Numbered from the stretch's first letter, positions 1 to 8,521 are shown. The stretch: 57,190 nucleotides of DNA from Paenibacillus terrae (GCF_000943545.1 NZ_JTHP01000041.1:1-57190); one strand, 5' to 3'. Made by a program: numbers and translations. Notes: generated by a model not told the origin, from the sequence alone.

Positions 1-2
1 CC

Positions 3-281
3 GGACTTACGCCGATAAAAAGCACAAAAATTGTGGTTCCTGGCGTGGTTGAAGCGAAAATACGCATGGAATGTGTCCTGGAGCAGGCGATACCGCTGGG
101 GGGCACAGAGGGCGCACCTGCCTGCGATCTGCTGATCGGGCGCGTGGTGCAGTATCATTTGTCCGAGGAAGCGTATCAAAATACATACATAATCGCCAAG
201 GAGCTGCGTCCAGTGAGTCGTTTGGCCGGCAATGATTATGCAAAGCTGGGAGAGCAATTCAGGCTGGAGCGTCCCCAATAG
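3..281 (+). CDS. Flavin reductase family protein (C-terminal part, cut by window edge)
   Basis: The frame is open from the first bases of the window and stops at 281, so only the last 92 residues are present. The visible part contains an IVVPGVVEAKIRMEC segment followed by a LLIGRVVQYHL strand. This is typical of the split-barrel flavin reductase (DIM6/NTAB) fold, in which the second half carries the short 'xECxL' strand and the 'GxV' strand that pack around FMN. Such proteins bind FMN and act as flavin reductases or flavoprotein oxygenases; the substrate cannot be told. The stop codon lies inside the stem of the terminator that follows, so this is the last gene of its transcript. The family call is fairly secure, the exact activity is not. 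Confidence 0.7.
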   Translation, partial: GLTPIKSTKIVVPGVVEAKIRMECVLEQAIPLGGTEGAPACDLLIGRVVQYHLSEEAYQNTYIIAKELRPVSRLAGNDYAKLGEQFRLERPQ

Positions 282-295
282 GGGACGTTGCTTTT
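270..295 (+). terminator. Intrinsic terminator overlapping the flavin reductase stop codon
   Basis: CGTCCCC (270-276) pairs with GGGGACG (281-287) over the loop AATA, followed after TTGC by a TTTTT run. The TAG stop of the preceding gene is within the hairpin. Confidence 0.7.
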
Positions 296-330
296 TACAG
301 CATAAAGGGTTACGATTATAAAAAAAATAG

Positions 331-418
331 CACGGGAGCCTGCGGAAGCAAGCTGAGAGTACGACTATTCTGTCGTAGACCGTATGAACCTGTTGGATAA
401 TGCCAGCGCAGGGACCTT
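331..418 (+). promoter_or_regulatory. TPP riboswitch (THI element)
   Basis: The two conserved blocks of the thiamine pyrophosphate aptamer are present in order: GGGAGCC...GCTGAGAGT near 334-360 and GAACCTGTTGGATAATGCCAG near 386-406, followed by CGCAGGGA, which closes the outer helix. A variable hairpin (ACGACTATTCTGTCGT) lies between them. It sits upstream of thiD-thiE and is followed at once by a terminator hairpin. The expected mode is therefore transcription termination when TPP is bound, leaving the thiamine genes off. Confidence 0.93.
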
Positions 419-426
419 AGTGTAGG

Positions 427-455
427 AACACTCTGCTTTTGCATAGTGTTTTTTT
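427..455 (+). terminator. Riboswitch expression-platform terminator
   Basis: AACACTCTGC...GCATAGTGTT forms a stem (427-450) followed by a T run to 455, directly downstream of the TPP aptamer. It is the likely switch element that stops transcription before thiD. Confidence 0.8.
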
Positions 456-644
456 GTTGTTTTATACACTTGAGCATGTGCATGCTGAAAACCATATCTC
501 TCGGCTGGAAAGAAGCGCAGGCTCCTGTCATCAAAGGAGCAGGGTTCGCTTGATATTGAAATTCATTTTACTTTATACCAAAAATCAGATTCAGGATGAG
601 TGGCAGAATTGGAAGCGGCAAGACGTTGTCAGGGGGCCACAACT

Positions 645-1514
645 ATGACCCATACGGTGTACAAAGCATTGACCGTTGCAGGCTCGGACAGCGGAGGGGG
701 CGCAGGCATACAGGCTGATTTAAAAACCTTTCAGGAGCTGGGCGTGTACGGCATGTCTGTCCTGACGGGAGTTACTGCTCAAAATACACGCGGTGTACAA
801 GCTGTTCATCCTGTCCCTGTTCCCATGGTGGAAGCTCAATTACAGTCCATAGGTACGGATTTATCCCCTGATGCCGTTAAAACGGGTATGCTCGTAGGGG
901 CTGAGGTCATCCGTCAGGTAGCCGCGCAAATTCGCCAGTTTCGGTGGCCTAATGTTGTCGTAGACCCGGTAATGATCGCCAAGGGCGGAACTTCTCTACT
1001 TCAAGATGAGGCAGTGGAAACGCTAAAATCGTATTTATTACCTTTGGCAAAGGTAGTCACCCCGAATTTTCCGGAAGCGGAGGCGTTGACTGGACTAGTT
1101 CTCTCTAGTCGTGAGGATGCGAAGGAAGCGGCTCGAATGCTGGCTGATTTAGGGAGCGGCTACGTGATCATCAAGGGAGGACACAGCGCGGAAGCGGATC
1201 GGTCGGTGGATTTGTTGTTCGACGGGCGCAATTTTACCGAACTGGACGGCCCCCGAATTCATACCCCGCATACCCATGGAACGGGCTGCACCTTTTCAGC
1301 GGCGCTGGCGGCTGGATTGGCGGCAGGACGAAGTGTACCCGAGGCGGCTCAGACGGCCAAGGCTTTTATACAGGCGGCGATTGAGCAGGGCTTGGGTATC
1401 GGCTGTGGGCATGGACCAACGAACCATTGGGCATGGAACGCACGCTGGACAGGAGAAGGGGCGTCTGTATGGAGCAGGGCCATGAGGGAGGAACAAAGCG
1501 ATGCCAAGAGTTGA
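645..1514 (+). CDS. thiD: Hydroxymethylpyrimidine / phosphomethylpyrimidine kinase ThiD
   Basis: ThiD phosphorylates hydroxymethylpyrimidine twice to make HMP-PP, the pyrimidine half of thiamine, in the cytoplasm. The N-terminus ALTVAGSDSGGGAGIQADLK is the hallmark of the ribokinase-fold ThiD family. Further on are the conserved VVDPVMIAKGG motif and the ATP-site motif THGTGCTFSAALAAGLA, whose GTGC includes the anion hole. Length (289 residues) is somewhat above the usual 265-275. I chose ATG 645, with AGGGGG about 8 bases upstream; an in-frame GTG at 600 would add 15 residues of poor quality. The gene lies behind the TPP riboswitch and its last 14 bases overlap thiE, so the two are cotranscribed and probably translationally coupled. 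Confidence 0.93.
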   Translation: MTHTVYKALTVAGSDSGGGAGIQADLKTFQELGVYGMSVLTGVTAQNTRGVQAVHPVPVPMVEAQLQSIGTDLSPDAVKTGMLVGAEVIRQVAAQIRQFRWPNVVVDPVMIAKGGTSLLQDEAVETLKSYLLPLAKVVTPNFPEAEALTGLVLSSREDAKEAARMLADLGSGYVIIKGGHSAEADRSVDLLFDGRNFTELDGPRIHTPHTHGTGCTFSAALAAGLAAGRSVPEAAQTAKAFIQAAIEQGLGIGCGHGPTNHWAWNARWTGEGASVWSRAMREEQSDAKS

Positions 1515-2151
1515 TATAGGGCGTATGCGGGAGCATCTGCGTCTTTATTTGGTCATGGGCAGTGTGAATTGCGGCCGTGATCCGCTGATGGTTTTGGAGG
1601 AAGCGTTGCAGGGAGGTGTGACCCTTTTTCAATTGCGTGAAAAGGGTGCGGACTGTCTAACGGGAAGTCGCTTGCACGAGTTCGCTCAAGCCGCCAGGAG
1701 GCTATGCCATCAGTATGATGTTCCATTTCTCGTCAATGATGATGTCCAGCTTGCTTTGGCTGTGGATGCAGACGGTGTCCATCTTGGACAAGATGACGAG
1801 CCTGCAGCCCACGTACGCTCCCGAATGGGCGACAAAATCATCGGCGTATCGGTACACAGTCTAACAGAAGCGGAGCAGGCGGTACGCGCTGGCGCTGATT
1901 ATGGGGGCGCAGGGCCGATGTTCCCGACTCGTTCCAAGCTGGATGCACATCCTGTGCAGGGACCGGAGCTGGTCCGCAGGCTACGTGCAGGTGGTGCAAG
2001 CCTTCCGCTGGTAGGCATTGGCGGCATTACGGTGGACAACGCAACAAACGTCCTACAGGCAGGAGCAGATGGTATAGCAGTCATTTCAGCCATCTCATGG
2101 GCAGAAGCCCCACGTGAAGCTGCACAAAGTCTGAGAAGCATCCTGAAATGA
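1501..2151 (+). CDS. thiE: Thiamine-phosphate synthase ThiE
   Basis: ThiE joins HMP-PP to the thiazole phosphate to give thiamine phosphate. The TIM-barrel signature runs TLFQLREKGAD (substrate strand), FLVNDDVQLALAVDADGVHLGQDD (metal and pyrophosphate binding Asp cluster), IGVSVHSLTEAEQA, YGGAGPMFPTRSK and the phosphate-binding VGIGGIT. The usual YVGIGPVFPT reads YGGAGPMFPT here, a mild variation. Length (216) is normal. It overlaps thiD by 14 bases. No thiM, thiC or thiazole genes are nearby, so this is only part of the pathway. Confidence 0.93.
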   Translation: MPRVDIGRMREHLRLYLVMGSVNCGRDPLMVLEEALQGGVTLFQLREKGADCLTGSRLHEFAQAARRLCHQYDVPFLVNDDVQLALAVDADGVHLGQDDEPAAHVRSRMGDKIIGVSVHSLTEAEQAVRAGADYGGAGPMFPTRSKLDAHPVQGPELVRRLRAGGASLPLVGIGGITVDNATNVLQAGADGIAVISAISWAEAPREAAQSLRSILK

Positions 2152-2223
2152 TCAAATGGGTTCAATAATGATACAAAGGCAGTCGGGACTTTTGTTTCAC
2201 GTCCAAGGCTGCTCTTCTATGTA

Positions 2224-2268
2224 ATAAAAAGAGAACGCTCCCCTGCTTTCGCTGGGGCTACGTTCTCT
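2224..2268 (-). terminator. Terminator for the mtn/pro minus-strand operon
   Basis: AGAGAACG (2230-2237) pairs with CGTTCTCT (2261-2268), with an inner CCCC/GGGG stem. On the minus strand the stem is followed by TTTTTATTA; there is no T run on the plus strand. It therefore ends the transcript leaving mtnB. Confidence 0.75.
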
Positions 2269-2328
2269 GCATTCAATTTGCACTTTTCAATTAAAGTAGG
2301 CGCGCATGTAGTAAGTTATTCTTCATAA

Positions 2329-2979
2329 CTAAGGTCTCATCAGCAGGGAGCGGTATGTCGCTTCAAACAAAAATTCAAACGCCTCCAGATGCTTTTTAGC
2401 CTCAAACACATCACGCCCCCACGCATAAATGCCGTGGTTACGCAGCAAGATCCCCGGTACCTGATCATTCAGCATACCTGGCACCAGCTTGGCAATCGCA
2501 GCAATATCCGCGTAATTTGGCAGTACGGGAATGTCAATCGCTGCATTTTCCTCCCAAATGTTAAAAGCCTTAATGAGTTCAATGCCTTGCACAGGTACAG
2601 AGCCTTGTTCCCCGTAATATTCGGAAATCAGATTGTTGAACACCGTATGCACATGGAAAACGGCTCCGCAGCCTGTCAGGCGGTAAATTTCGCAATGAAT
2701 CAGCGTTTCGGCGCTCGGCTTGAGGCTCGTGGCTTCTGCCGCTTTTCCGAACTGGTCCACGAACAGAAAATCTTCCGGTGTCCGCTTGGTTTTATCCTTA
2801 CCGCTGGCAGTAACTGCAAAATAAAATTGTTCAGGATGAAAATCCCCGATCCGTATCGACAAATTGCCGCTCGTGCCAGGGAACCAGTTGCGAGATGCGA
2901 ATAGCTCCTTGACATCAGCGAGTTCTTCCAGTGCACGGCGTTTTTCTTCCAACGTAATGTCTGCCAAGCTAAAGCCCAT
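2329..2979 (-). CDS. mtnB: Methylthioribulose-1-phosphate dehydratase MtnB
   Basis: MtnB dehydrates 5-methylthioribulose-1-phosphate in the methionine salvage pathway. It belongs to the class II aldolase/adducin fold. Visible motifs are the FPGTSGNLSIR loop near residues 33-43, the SAETLIHCEIY segment, the metal-binding VFHVHT pair of histidines and the later ILLRNHGIYAWG histidine. Length (216) fits the family. The ATG follows directly after the mtnX stop codon, so the two are coupled. It is the last gene before the terminator; mtnD, which follows mtnB in Bacillus subtilis, is missing here. Confidence 0.92.
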   Translation of the reverse strand: MGFSLADITLEEKRRALEELADVKELFASRNWFPGTSGNLSIRIGDFHPEQFYFAVTASGKDKTKRTPEDFLFVDQFGKAAEATSLKPSAETLIHCEIYRLTGCGAVFHVHTVFNNLISEYYGEQGSVPVQGIELIKAFNIWEENAAIDIPVLPNYADIAAIAKLVPGMLNDQVPGILLRNHGIYAWGRDVFEAKKHLEAFEFLFEATYRSLLMRP

Positions 2980-3657
2980 TTACAGCACTCCTTGCTCCTG
3001 TTTTTGCTTTAAATCCTTGATAATTTCGTCAAATGTTTCAAAGGGCACATGCGGCACGCCCAACTCCTGACACTTTAAAGTCAGGTGCGAGCGGGAGTAC
3101 ACGAGGTCGGCAATTTTGGCTCCTTCAAAATCCGTCAGGCTGTCCCCGATCAAAATTCGTTCGTACTGTTCGGCAGGGTATTGGCGAATCACGGTTGTTT
3201 TGCACATACCGCAGTCGTTCGTACACGGTTCCTGACATGTATGCGGCCACGTAATCTCAATGTGATTCCCCGAGAAATTGGCACCATTGCAGTAAACGTG
3301 ATCCTGTGGAATGTCGAAAGGCTCCAGCAGAGGATCAATAAAGAAATCAATACCGCCGCTGGTGACAAAAAATTCAATATCCTGTTCCCGTACATAATCC
3401 AAAAAGCGGGCAAAGCCCTCGCGTATACCAGCTTGTCCAAGTACATAAGAAATGATTACATCTTTTTGCGCCGAGGGCATCAGAGCGAACATGGCACCAA
3501 CGCCTTCACGAATGGACGTGTGTCCGTTCACGATATCATGCATGATGGCCTCACAGCCCGCAGGCTGAAAATGCTTCATAATGGCGACAATATTGTCACT
3601 GTTCGTAATCGTCCCATCAAAATCGCAAAAAATGACGGGCTTCTTCGCTGTACTCAT
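2980..3657 (-). CDS. mtnX: 2-hydroxy-3-keto-5-methylthiopentenyl-1-phosphate phosphatase MtnX
   Basis: MtnX removes the phosphate from the enol product of MtnW in the two-enzyme (W plus X) version of methionine salvage used by Bacilli. It is a HAD-superfamily phosphatase: motif I FCDFDGTIT at residues 10-18 supplies the nucleophilic Asp, TSGGIDFFID is motif II, and ILIGDSLTDFEGA is motif III/IV. A CQEPCTNDCGMCK segment in the cap region is Cys-rich, as in other MtnX proteins. Its ATG overlaps the mtnW stop (ATGA), with GGGGAGGTGAACG as ribosome site. 225 residues, normal length. Confidence 0.92.
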   Translation of the reverse strand: MSTAKKPVIFCDFDGTITNSDNIVAIMKHFQPAGCEAIMHDIVNGHTSIREGVGAMFALMPSAQKDVIISYVLGQAGIREGFARFLDYVREQDIEFFVTSGGIDFFIDPLLEPFDIPQDHVYCNGANFSGNHIEITWPHTCQEPCTNDCGMCKTTVIRQYPAEQYERILIGDSLTDFEGAKIADLVYSRSHLTLKCQELGVPHVPFETFDEIIKDLKQKQEQGVL

Positions 3658-4865
3658 CGTTCACCTCCCCACGTGTCGAGCGCGGACTGCAGTTCGGGGT
3701 GCGTGCGGGCGTATTCCGCCAGCGGCACAGCCTGACGCACAGCTTCAATCGCCTGCACAAAGGCGCGTCCGCCTGCTTCGGTGCCGAGCGGATGGCCGTG
3801 AATGCCGCCCCCGGCGTTCACGACAACATCTGTGCCAAAATCACGCACAATTAACGGCACCAGGCCGGGGTGAATCCCTGCGGATGGCACAGGCATGCTG
3901 GCCTTTAGCGGCAGCTCAGGGGTGATCAGCTCATCGCGGATCGCCATGTTTTCCTCACGCGGCATCGTAACCGAGCCGTAAGGAGAAGGGAAGAGCACGA
4001 GGTCGGCTCCTGCCAGTCGCATGAGCTGACCGAGCAGCACCGATGCCGAAATACCATAATGCGGTGACGGATAAGCAGCACCCGCTAACGAAGGGTGGGC
4101 TGCAATCGGCACCGAGATAGCGGGATCACTGCTTAGTTCATGCAGCACATCGTAGCCATAGGCCAGCACGTTGAACAGCAGGGCATTTGCGCCTGCGTCG
4201 ATGGCCTTGAGGGCTTGCGCTTTGAGCTGCGAGGTTGGTCCAGTTAAATTAGCTGCATACAGCAGCTTTTTACCGGTTTCACGCTCAGCCGCTTCGGCGG
4301 CTTTGATGCAGGCTGCGACGCGTTTTTCAATCGGCGTCAGCGCATTTTCAAACAAAATCTCGTCGTCCTTGATCAGATCGACGCCGCCCAGGGCTTGTCG
4401 GGTAAACTGCTCGCTCAGCTCGTCCAGATTAAGACCAATCACTGACTTGAAAATGCTCATTAGCAGTGGACGGTCATATACGCCGAGCTGCTCACGCAAG
4501 CCGCTGATGCCAAATTTAGGCCCCGGAAAAGCGGAACGGAATGCTTCCGAGAAACTCAGCTTCGTCAGCTTGATACGGCCGTCCATCGAAATTTTGCCGA
4601 AGACCGTCACCAGCAGTGCGGGAATATCCCGGCTGAAATTTACATCCGGGTAAGCAATAGTCAGGTCGGCATATCGTTCACCGGGCCCTCCATCGTGAAC
4701 ATCCACAGATTGAACCGAGCCGAGATGCTTTTGCATCGCGTCCCGCTTGGCTTGCGGCAGCTCAGTCCAGCTGCCCACCGTCATGCCGATGGCAATGGAT
4801 TGGGCCTTTTTATTAAAATCGGCTTTGTCATCGTATACCCGGTAGGTCGCTAAGCAATAGCTCAT
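3654..4865 (-). CDS. mtnW: 2,3-diketo-5-methylthiopentyl-1-phosphate enolase MtnW (RuBisCO-like)
   Basis: MtnW enolises diketo-methylthiopentyl phosphate and is a form IV RuBisCO-like protein that does not fix CO2. The signature GGVDLIKDDE ends at residue 169: Lys166 is the position carbamylated in RuBisCO and Asp168/Glu169 bind the metal. Later come HPSLAGA, GADLVLFPSPYGS and the phosphate-binding VVNAGGGIHGHPLGT. Length (403) is normal. The start codon overlaps the proC stop (ATGA), so translation is directly coupled to the proline gene, an unusual partnership. mtnX follows with the same 4-base overlap. Confidence 0.93.
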   Translation of the reverse strand: MSYCLATYRVYDDKADFNKKAQSIAIGMTVGSWTELPQAKRDAMQKHLGSVQSVDVHDGGPGERYADLTIAYPDVNFSRDIPALLVTVFGKISMDGRIKLTKLSFSEAFRSAFPGPKFGISGLREQLGVYDRPLLMSIFKSVIGLNLDELSEQFTRQALGGVDLIKDDEILFENALTPIEKRVAACIKAAEAAERETGKKLLYAANLTGPTSQLKAQALKAIDAGANALLFNVLAYGYDVLHELSSDPAISVPIAAHPSLAGAAYPSPHYGISASVLLGQLMRLAGADLVLFPSPYGSVTMPREENMAIRDELITPELPLKASMPVPSAGIHPGLVPLIVRDFGTDVVVNAGGGIHGHPLGTEAGGRAFVQAIEAVRQAVPLAEYARTHPELQSALDTWGGER

Positions 4866-5728
4866 TCAATTCCCTCCTTTAGTACCGCTCCCATCTCACG
4901 GGATCGTTCAGCACAACGTTGTACCGCCGCAATGACCGTTTCGTAGAAATCGCCTTTGTCCAGCCTTTCCAACGCGGCTACCGTCGAGCCGTTGGGCGAC
5001 ATGATTTTGTGGCGCAGGGCAGAAGGCTCCTCCCCGGTTTGTTGTACCATGCGTGCCGCTCCAAGTGCCGTTTGCACTGTCAGTTCGTGCGCTTGCTCAG
5101 GAGTCAAGCCACCACGGATTCCCCCGGCAATCATGGCTTCCATCAAGTAGTAGACATAGGCAGGGCCGCTTCCGGAAATTCCGGTCAATACATCCATTTT
5201 CTCTTCTTCTATAACCGTTACGGTACCTACAGATTCGAATATCGTAAGTACGTTTTTACGCTGTTCTTCACTAATCTCCTTGGAAAAGCTGATGCCTGTG
5301 GCTCCCAGTCCAATCGAACTGGATGTGTTCGGCATCGTCCGGGCGATGGGCTGCTTGCGGCCAAGCAACGTCTGCATCGTACGAATGGATAGTCCGGCGA
5401 TCACCGAAATGATCAACTGCCCATCTGACAGGAGCGGACCGAGCTGTCCAAGGGCTTGTGCAGCATCCTTGGGCTTCATGGCAAGCACAATCACGGGAGA
5501 ACGGCGCAGCAGCTCGATTTTGGCGGCATCCTCGGTTTGGAACAACACCCCATATTGCTGTTGAAGTTCCTCCAGGCGTGCCTGATTGCTGCGGTTGATG
5601 ACCGTAATACCGCCACGTTTGACAACGGAACGGGCCATCATCCCGCGGATAATAGCCTCTGCCATCGAGCCTGCTCCGAAAAACGTAATTTGCTCTTGAA
5701 TTAAAGCCTTTGTTTGTGATTCACACAT
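4862..5728 (-). CDS. proC: Pyrroline-5-carboxylate reductase ProC
   Basis: ProC reduces pyrroline-5-carboxylate to proline with NAD(P)H, the last step of proline synthesis. The Rossmann motif ITFFGAGSMAEAIIRGM is at residues 14-30. VIVLAMKPKDA binds the cofactor, and the C-terminal domain carries the family signature ISGSGPAYVYYLMEA and the MSPNGSTVAALE segment. Length 288. The ribosome site GGAGG lies about 10 bases before the ATG. It sits 39 bases after proA and overlaps mtnW, so proline synthesis and methionine salvage share one transcript. Confidence 0.92.
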   Translation of the reverse strand: MCESQTKALIQEQITFFGAGSMAEAIIRGMMARSVVKRGGITVINRSNQARLEELQQQYGVLFQTEDAAKIELLRRSPVIVLAMKPKDAAQALGQLGPLLSDGQLIISVIAGLSIRTMQTLLGRKQPIARTMPNTSSSIGLGATGISFSKEISEEQRKNVLTIFESVGTVTVIEEEKMDVLTGISGSGPAYVYYLMEAMIAGGIRGGLTPEQAHELTVQTALGAARMVQQTGEEPSALRHKIMSPNGSTVAALERLDKGDFYETVIAAVQRCAERSREMGAVLKEGIE

Positions 5729-5767
5729 GGTTTCATAACCTCCAAGGATACGGATTGATAAATGATA

Positions 5768-7060
5768 TTATTCCCTGATTTGTCCAGTACCGTACACACG
5801 ATATTTGGTTGAAGTCAGCGCAGGCAGTCCCATTGGACCGCGGGCATGTAATTTTTGCGTACTGATCCCGATCTCGGCACCAAATCCGAACTCAAAGCCA
5901 TCCGTGAAGCGGGTGGAGGCATTGTGATACACGGCTGCCGCGTCCACTTCTTGCAGAAAACGTTCGGCATGGGCTTCATCTGCGGTCACAATACACTCCG
6001 AGTGCATCGTACCGTACCGGGCAATATGCTCCAGCACTTCGTCCAAATGGTCTACGACCTTGATGTTCATAATGTAATCATTATACTCGGTGCCATAATC
6101 CTCTTCTGTGGCTGGAACAGCCCAGGGAGCCAGTTCCCGTGTCCGTGCGCAGCCGCGTAGCTCGACCCCGGCCTCACGAAAACGTTCTGCCAAACTCGTC
6201 AGATATACCTGTGCATAATCCGAGTGAACGAGCAGTGTTTCCATGGAGTTACATACGGACGGTCTTTGCACCTTGGCGTTCAGCGTAATCGCCTCAGCCA
6301 TTTGTGTATCTGCCGTAGCGTCCAAATAGGTGTGGCACACACCAGCTCCGGTTTCAATGACAGGCACAGTAGAATTCTGAACAACATTTTGAATAAGCGA
6401 GCGCCCGCCGCGTGGAATGATCACATCCAGCAAACCGTTCAGCGTGAGCATTTCATTGACAGAGGCGCGGTCTGAATCTTCAATGAGCTGAAGCGCATCG
6501 CGCGGTACAGCAGTTGTGTCCAACGCCTGTTGGAGAACTTCAATGATTTTGCGGTTGGAAAACAGGGCAGCCGAGCCACCACGAAGCACAACCGGATTTC
6601 CTGTTTTCAGACACAGGCCCGCAGCATCTACCGTCACATTAGGACGCGCTTCATAGATGATGCCAATGACACCTAGCGGCACACGTATTTTCTCAATACG
6701 CAGACCGTTTGGACGCTCGATATGCTCCAGCGTGTCACCAACCGGATCAGGCAGCTCCACAATTTGGCGTAAGCCCTCGGCGATGGCCCCGATACGGTCC
6801 TCGGTCAGCTTGAGGCGGTCGAGCAGCGATTCCGACGTTCCCAGTTCCCGTCCACGCTCCAAGTCGTTTTTGTTCGCTGCAATCAGCTCTTCCGTATGAT
6901 TTACCAGTGCTTCAGCCATGGCGAGTAGCGCTTCATTTTTTTGTACTGTCGTCAGTCGGTTCATGACCCCGGCGCTTTTTTTGGCCAGAGTCGCTTTGGC
7001 GCGTACTTCACTGAACTGGCTTTCATCTGTTGTGGCTGTGTTCGTCGTTAATTCACTCAT
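5768..7060 (-). CDS. proA: Gamma-glutamyl phosphate reductase ProA
   Basis: ProA reduces gamma-glutamyl phosphate to glutamate semialdehyde. It has the aldehyde dehydrogenase fold: IGIIYEARPNVTVDAAGLCLKTGN, then LRGGSAALFSN, DVIIPRGG, and VIETGAGVCHTYLD near the middle. The catalytic Cys lies in KVQRPSVCNSMETLLVH. TDGFEFGFGAEIGISTQKLHARGPMGL is the C-terminal signature. I chose ATG 7060 because GGGGAGG is 7 bases upstream; a further ATG at 7078 has no such site. It follows proB by 18 bases. 430 residues, normal. Confidence 0.94.
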   Translation of the reverse strand: MSELTTNTATTDESQFSEVRAKATLAKKSAGVMNRLTTVQKNEALLAMAEALVNHTEELIAANKNDLERGRELGTSESLLDRLKLTEDRIGAIAEGLRQIVELPDPVGDTLEHIERPNGLRIEKIRVPLGVIGIIYEARPNVTVDAAGLCLKTGNPVVLRGGSAALFSNRKIIEVLQQALDTTAVPRDALQLIEDSDRASVNEMLTLNGLLDVIIPRGGRSLIQNVVQNSTVPVIETGAGVCHTYLDATADTQMAEAITLNAKVQRPSVCNSMETLLVHSDYAQVYLTSLAERFREAGVELRGCARTRELAPWAVPATEEDYGTEYNDYIMNIKVVDHLDEVLEHIARYGTMHSECIVTADEAHAERFLQEVDAAAVYHNASTRFTDGFEFGFGAEIGISTQKLHARGPMGLPALTSTKYRVYGTGQIRE

Positions 7061-7078
7061 GTTACGGCCTCCCCGCAT

Positions 7079-8179
7079 TTATAATGTAATCCATTCATCC
7101 CTGTGAATCACCTCAAGCCGGTGAATGGGACCGATTTTGCCCACAACCTCGCCGCTTGGTAAACCTTGTACGCTTCGAAGCTGTCCATCGTCATAATTGA
7201 CAATGCCGCGCCCCAATACCTTATTTTCCGGCCCCAGCACCTCAACGACATCTCCGGCATGAAAGCTGCCTTCCACGCGCCGTACGCCAACAGGAAGCAG
7301 GCTATGACCACCATTCACCAGTGCTTCCTCAGCTCCCTGGTCTACATGCACCGTACCGAGCGGCGTCGACATGAAGCCAAGCCATTGTTTTTTCATCGGG
7401 AGGGAAGAGAGGTGGGTGTCAAAATAAGTCCCCGGCCCGTGTCCCTCCACGGCGGCATCCAGATCGCCGTCTGCGTTGACGCGTCCTACAAACACAGGCA
7501 CACCGCCGCGTGTGGCGACTTTGGCAGCTTCGATCTTGGATCGCATACCGCCAGTCCCTACAGCTGACCCGGAACCTCCAGCAAATGCATAAATTTCCTC
7601 GGTAATCTCGTCGATGCGTTCAAAACGTACGGCGTTCGGATGCTTGCGCGGGTCTGCCGTATATACGCCATCGGTATCTGTGATAATGATCAAATGCTGT
7701 GCCTTGACCAGATTGGCGACCAGCGCAGACAGCATATCGTTATCACCAAATTTCAATTCGTCAATTGACACAGTATCATTTTCGTTAAAAATCGGAATGA
7801 CCTGCTGGCGCAGCAGTTCTTCTACGGTCATTCCAGCATTGTTCATCCGTTTGCGGCTCAAAAAGTCACTGCGTGTCAGCAGGATCTGCGCGCTCACCAA
7901 GCCATAATCCCTAAAAGCCTGTTGATAGGCTTGCATAAGCAGCGCCTGACCTACGGCTGCCGCCGCTTGTTTCTCATGCAGCAGCTTGGGGCGAAACGGG
8001 TACCCGATTTCACGAAACCCAGCGGCGACTGCACCTGATGTGACCAGCAGCACTTCATGGCCCTTCGAACGAAGTCCAGCGATTTCGCGGGCAAAATAAG
8101 CAATGGCTTCCCGATTCAAGCCCCCCTCGACTCCGGTTAAGGAGCTGCTTCCGATTTTAATGACGATTCGTGTTGACAA
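7079..8179 (-). CDS. proB: Glutamate 5-kinase ProB
   Basis: ProB phosphorylates glutamate, the first and normally feedback-controlled step of proline synthesis. The amino acid kinase domain shows RIVIKIGSSSLT at the start, LLVTSGAVAAG, IFNENDTVSIDELKFGDND and the GTGGMRSKIEAA loop. A C-terminal PUA domain follows from about residue 275. I chose TTG 8179 as the start: AAGGAAG is 8 bases upstream and the protein then begins exactly like other ProB proteins (366 residues). An ATG at 8269 lies inside the T-box terminator and would give a spurious 30-residue extension. Confidence 0.92.
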   Translation of the reverse strand: MSTRIVIKIGSSSLTGVEGGLNREAIAYFAREIAGLRSKGHEVLLVTSGAVAAGFREIGYPFRPKLLHEKQAAAAVGQALLMQAYQQAFRDYGLVSAQILLTRSDFLSRKRMNNAGMTVEELLRQQVIPIFNENDTVSIDELKFGDNDMLSALVANLVKAQHLIIITDTDGVYTADPRKHPNAVRFERIDEITEEIYAFAGGSGSAVGTGGMRSKIEAAKVATRGGVPVFVGRVNADGDLDAAVEGHGPGTYFDTHLSSLPMKKQWLGFMSTPLGTVHVDQGAEEALVNGGHSLLPVGVRRVEGSFHAGDVVEVLGPENKVLGRGIVNYDDGQLRSVQGLPSGEVVGKIGPIHRLEVIHRDEWITL

Positions 8180-8216
8180 GACGTCCACTTCCTTAATTTG
8201 TACTCTTTTTAATATG

Positions 8217-8234
8217 AGGATTTTGCAAAATCCT
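8217..8234. repeat. 18-base interspersed palindrome, copy 1
   Basis: AGGATTTTGCAAAATCCT is a perfect palindrome between the T-box terminator and the proB start. Four variants of it occur elsewhere between genes in this window (21658, 36972, 45660, 45758). Confidence 0.75.
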
Positions 8235-8242
8235 GAATATAC

Positions 8243-8281
8243 AAAAAAACTTTCATCCTTTGTATGCAAAGGACGAAAGTT
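8243..8281 (-). terminator. T-box regulated terminator upstream of proB
   Basis: On the minus strand AACTTTCGTCCTTTG pairs with CAAAGGATGAAAGTT over the loop CATA, followed by a run of seven T. It directly follows the conserved T-box sequence, as expected for the competing terminator/antiterminator switch. Confidence 0.88.
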
Positions 8282-8287
8282 TGTGCT

Positions 8288-8480
8288 TCCGCGGTACCAC
8301 CTTCATTGATGATTCATGATCATCCCACTTGAAACCTGTTAACGGCAGGAACCGCCTGACTGCGCAGGGCGCTCGGGGATAGGAGTTGGGAGAGGGTCCA
8401 GGTAAATTCTTGCAGCCTATCGGAATTTACTCTCTGAACAGGACGGGTCTCTCTTAATAGTCCCTTCAACACGCTAAATG
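8288..8480 (-). promoter_or_regulatory. T-box leader of the proBAC-mtnWXB operon, probably proline-specific
   Basis: The minus strand carries the T-box core AAGGTGGTACCGCGG (8303-8289), which pairs with the uncharged tRNA end. Upstream are the AGAGAG bulge and the GGCTGCAAGA distal loop of stem I. After that loop the 3' side of stem I reads TTTACCTGGACCCTCTC. The best specifier candidate is CCT (minus strand, 8402-8400), a proline codon, in the expected distance and followed by GGAC. Low charged tRNA-Pro should stabilise the antiterminator and let the operon be transcribed. The T-box call is secure; the codon choice is read by eye. Confidence 0.88.
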
Positions 8481-8491
8481 ATATTGGTAAC

Positions 8492-8521
8492 AGAATACCA
8501 TGAAAAGGCCGGGTTTGGCAA
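8492..8521 (-). promoter_or_regulatory. Putative promoter of the T-box transcript
   Basis: TTGCCA (8521-8516) and TATTCT (8497-8492) on the minus strand are 18 bases apart, just upstream of the T-box leader and just after the mtnE stop. They would give the proB operon its own start. Confidence 0.45.

Noticed and set aside
2389..2904. Plus-strand frame opposite mtnB
   Set aside because: Shadow of a well-supported gene; no ribosome site or recognisable domain.
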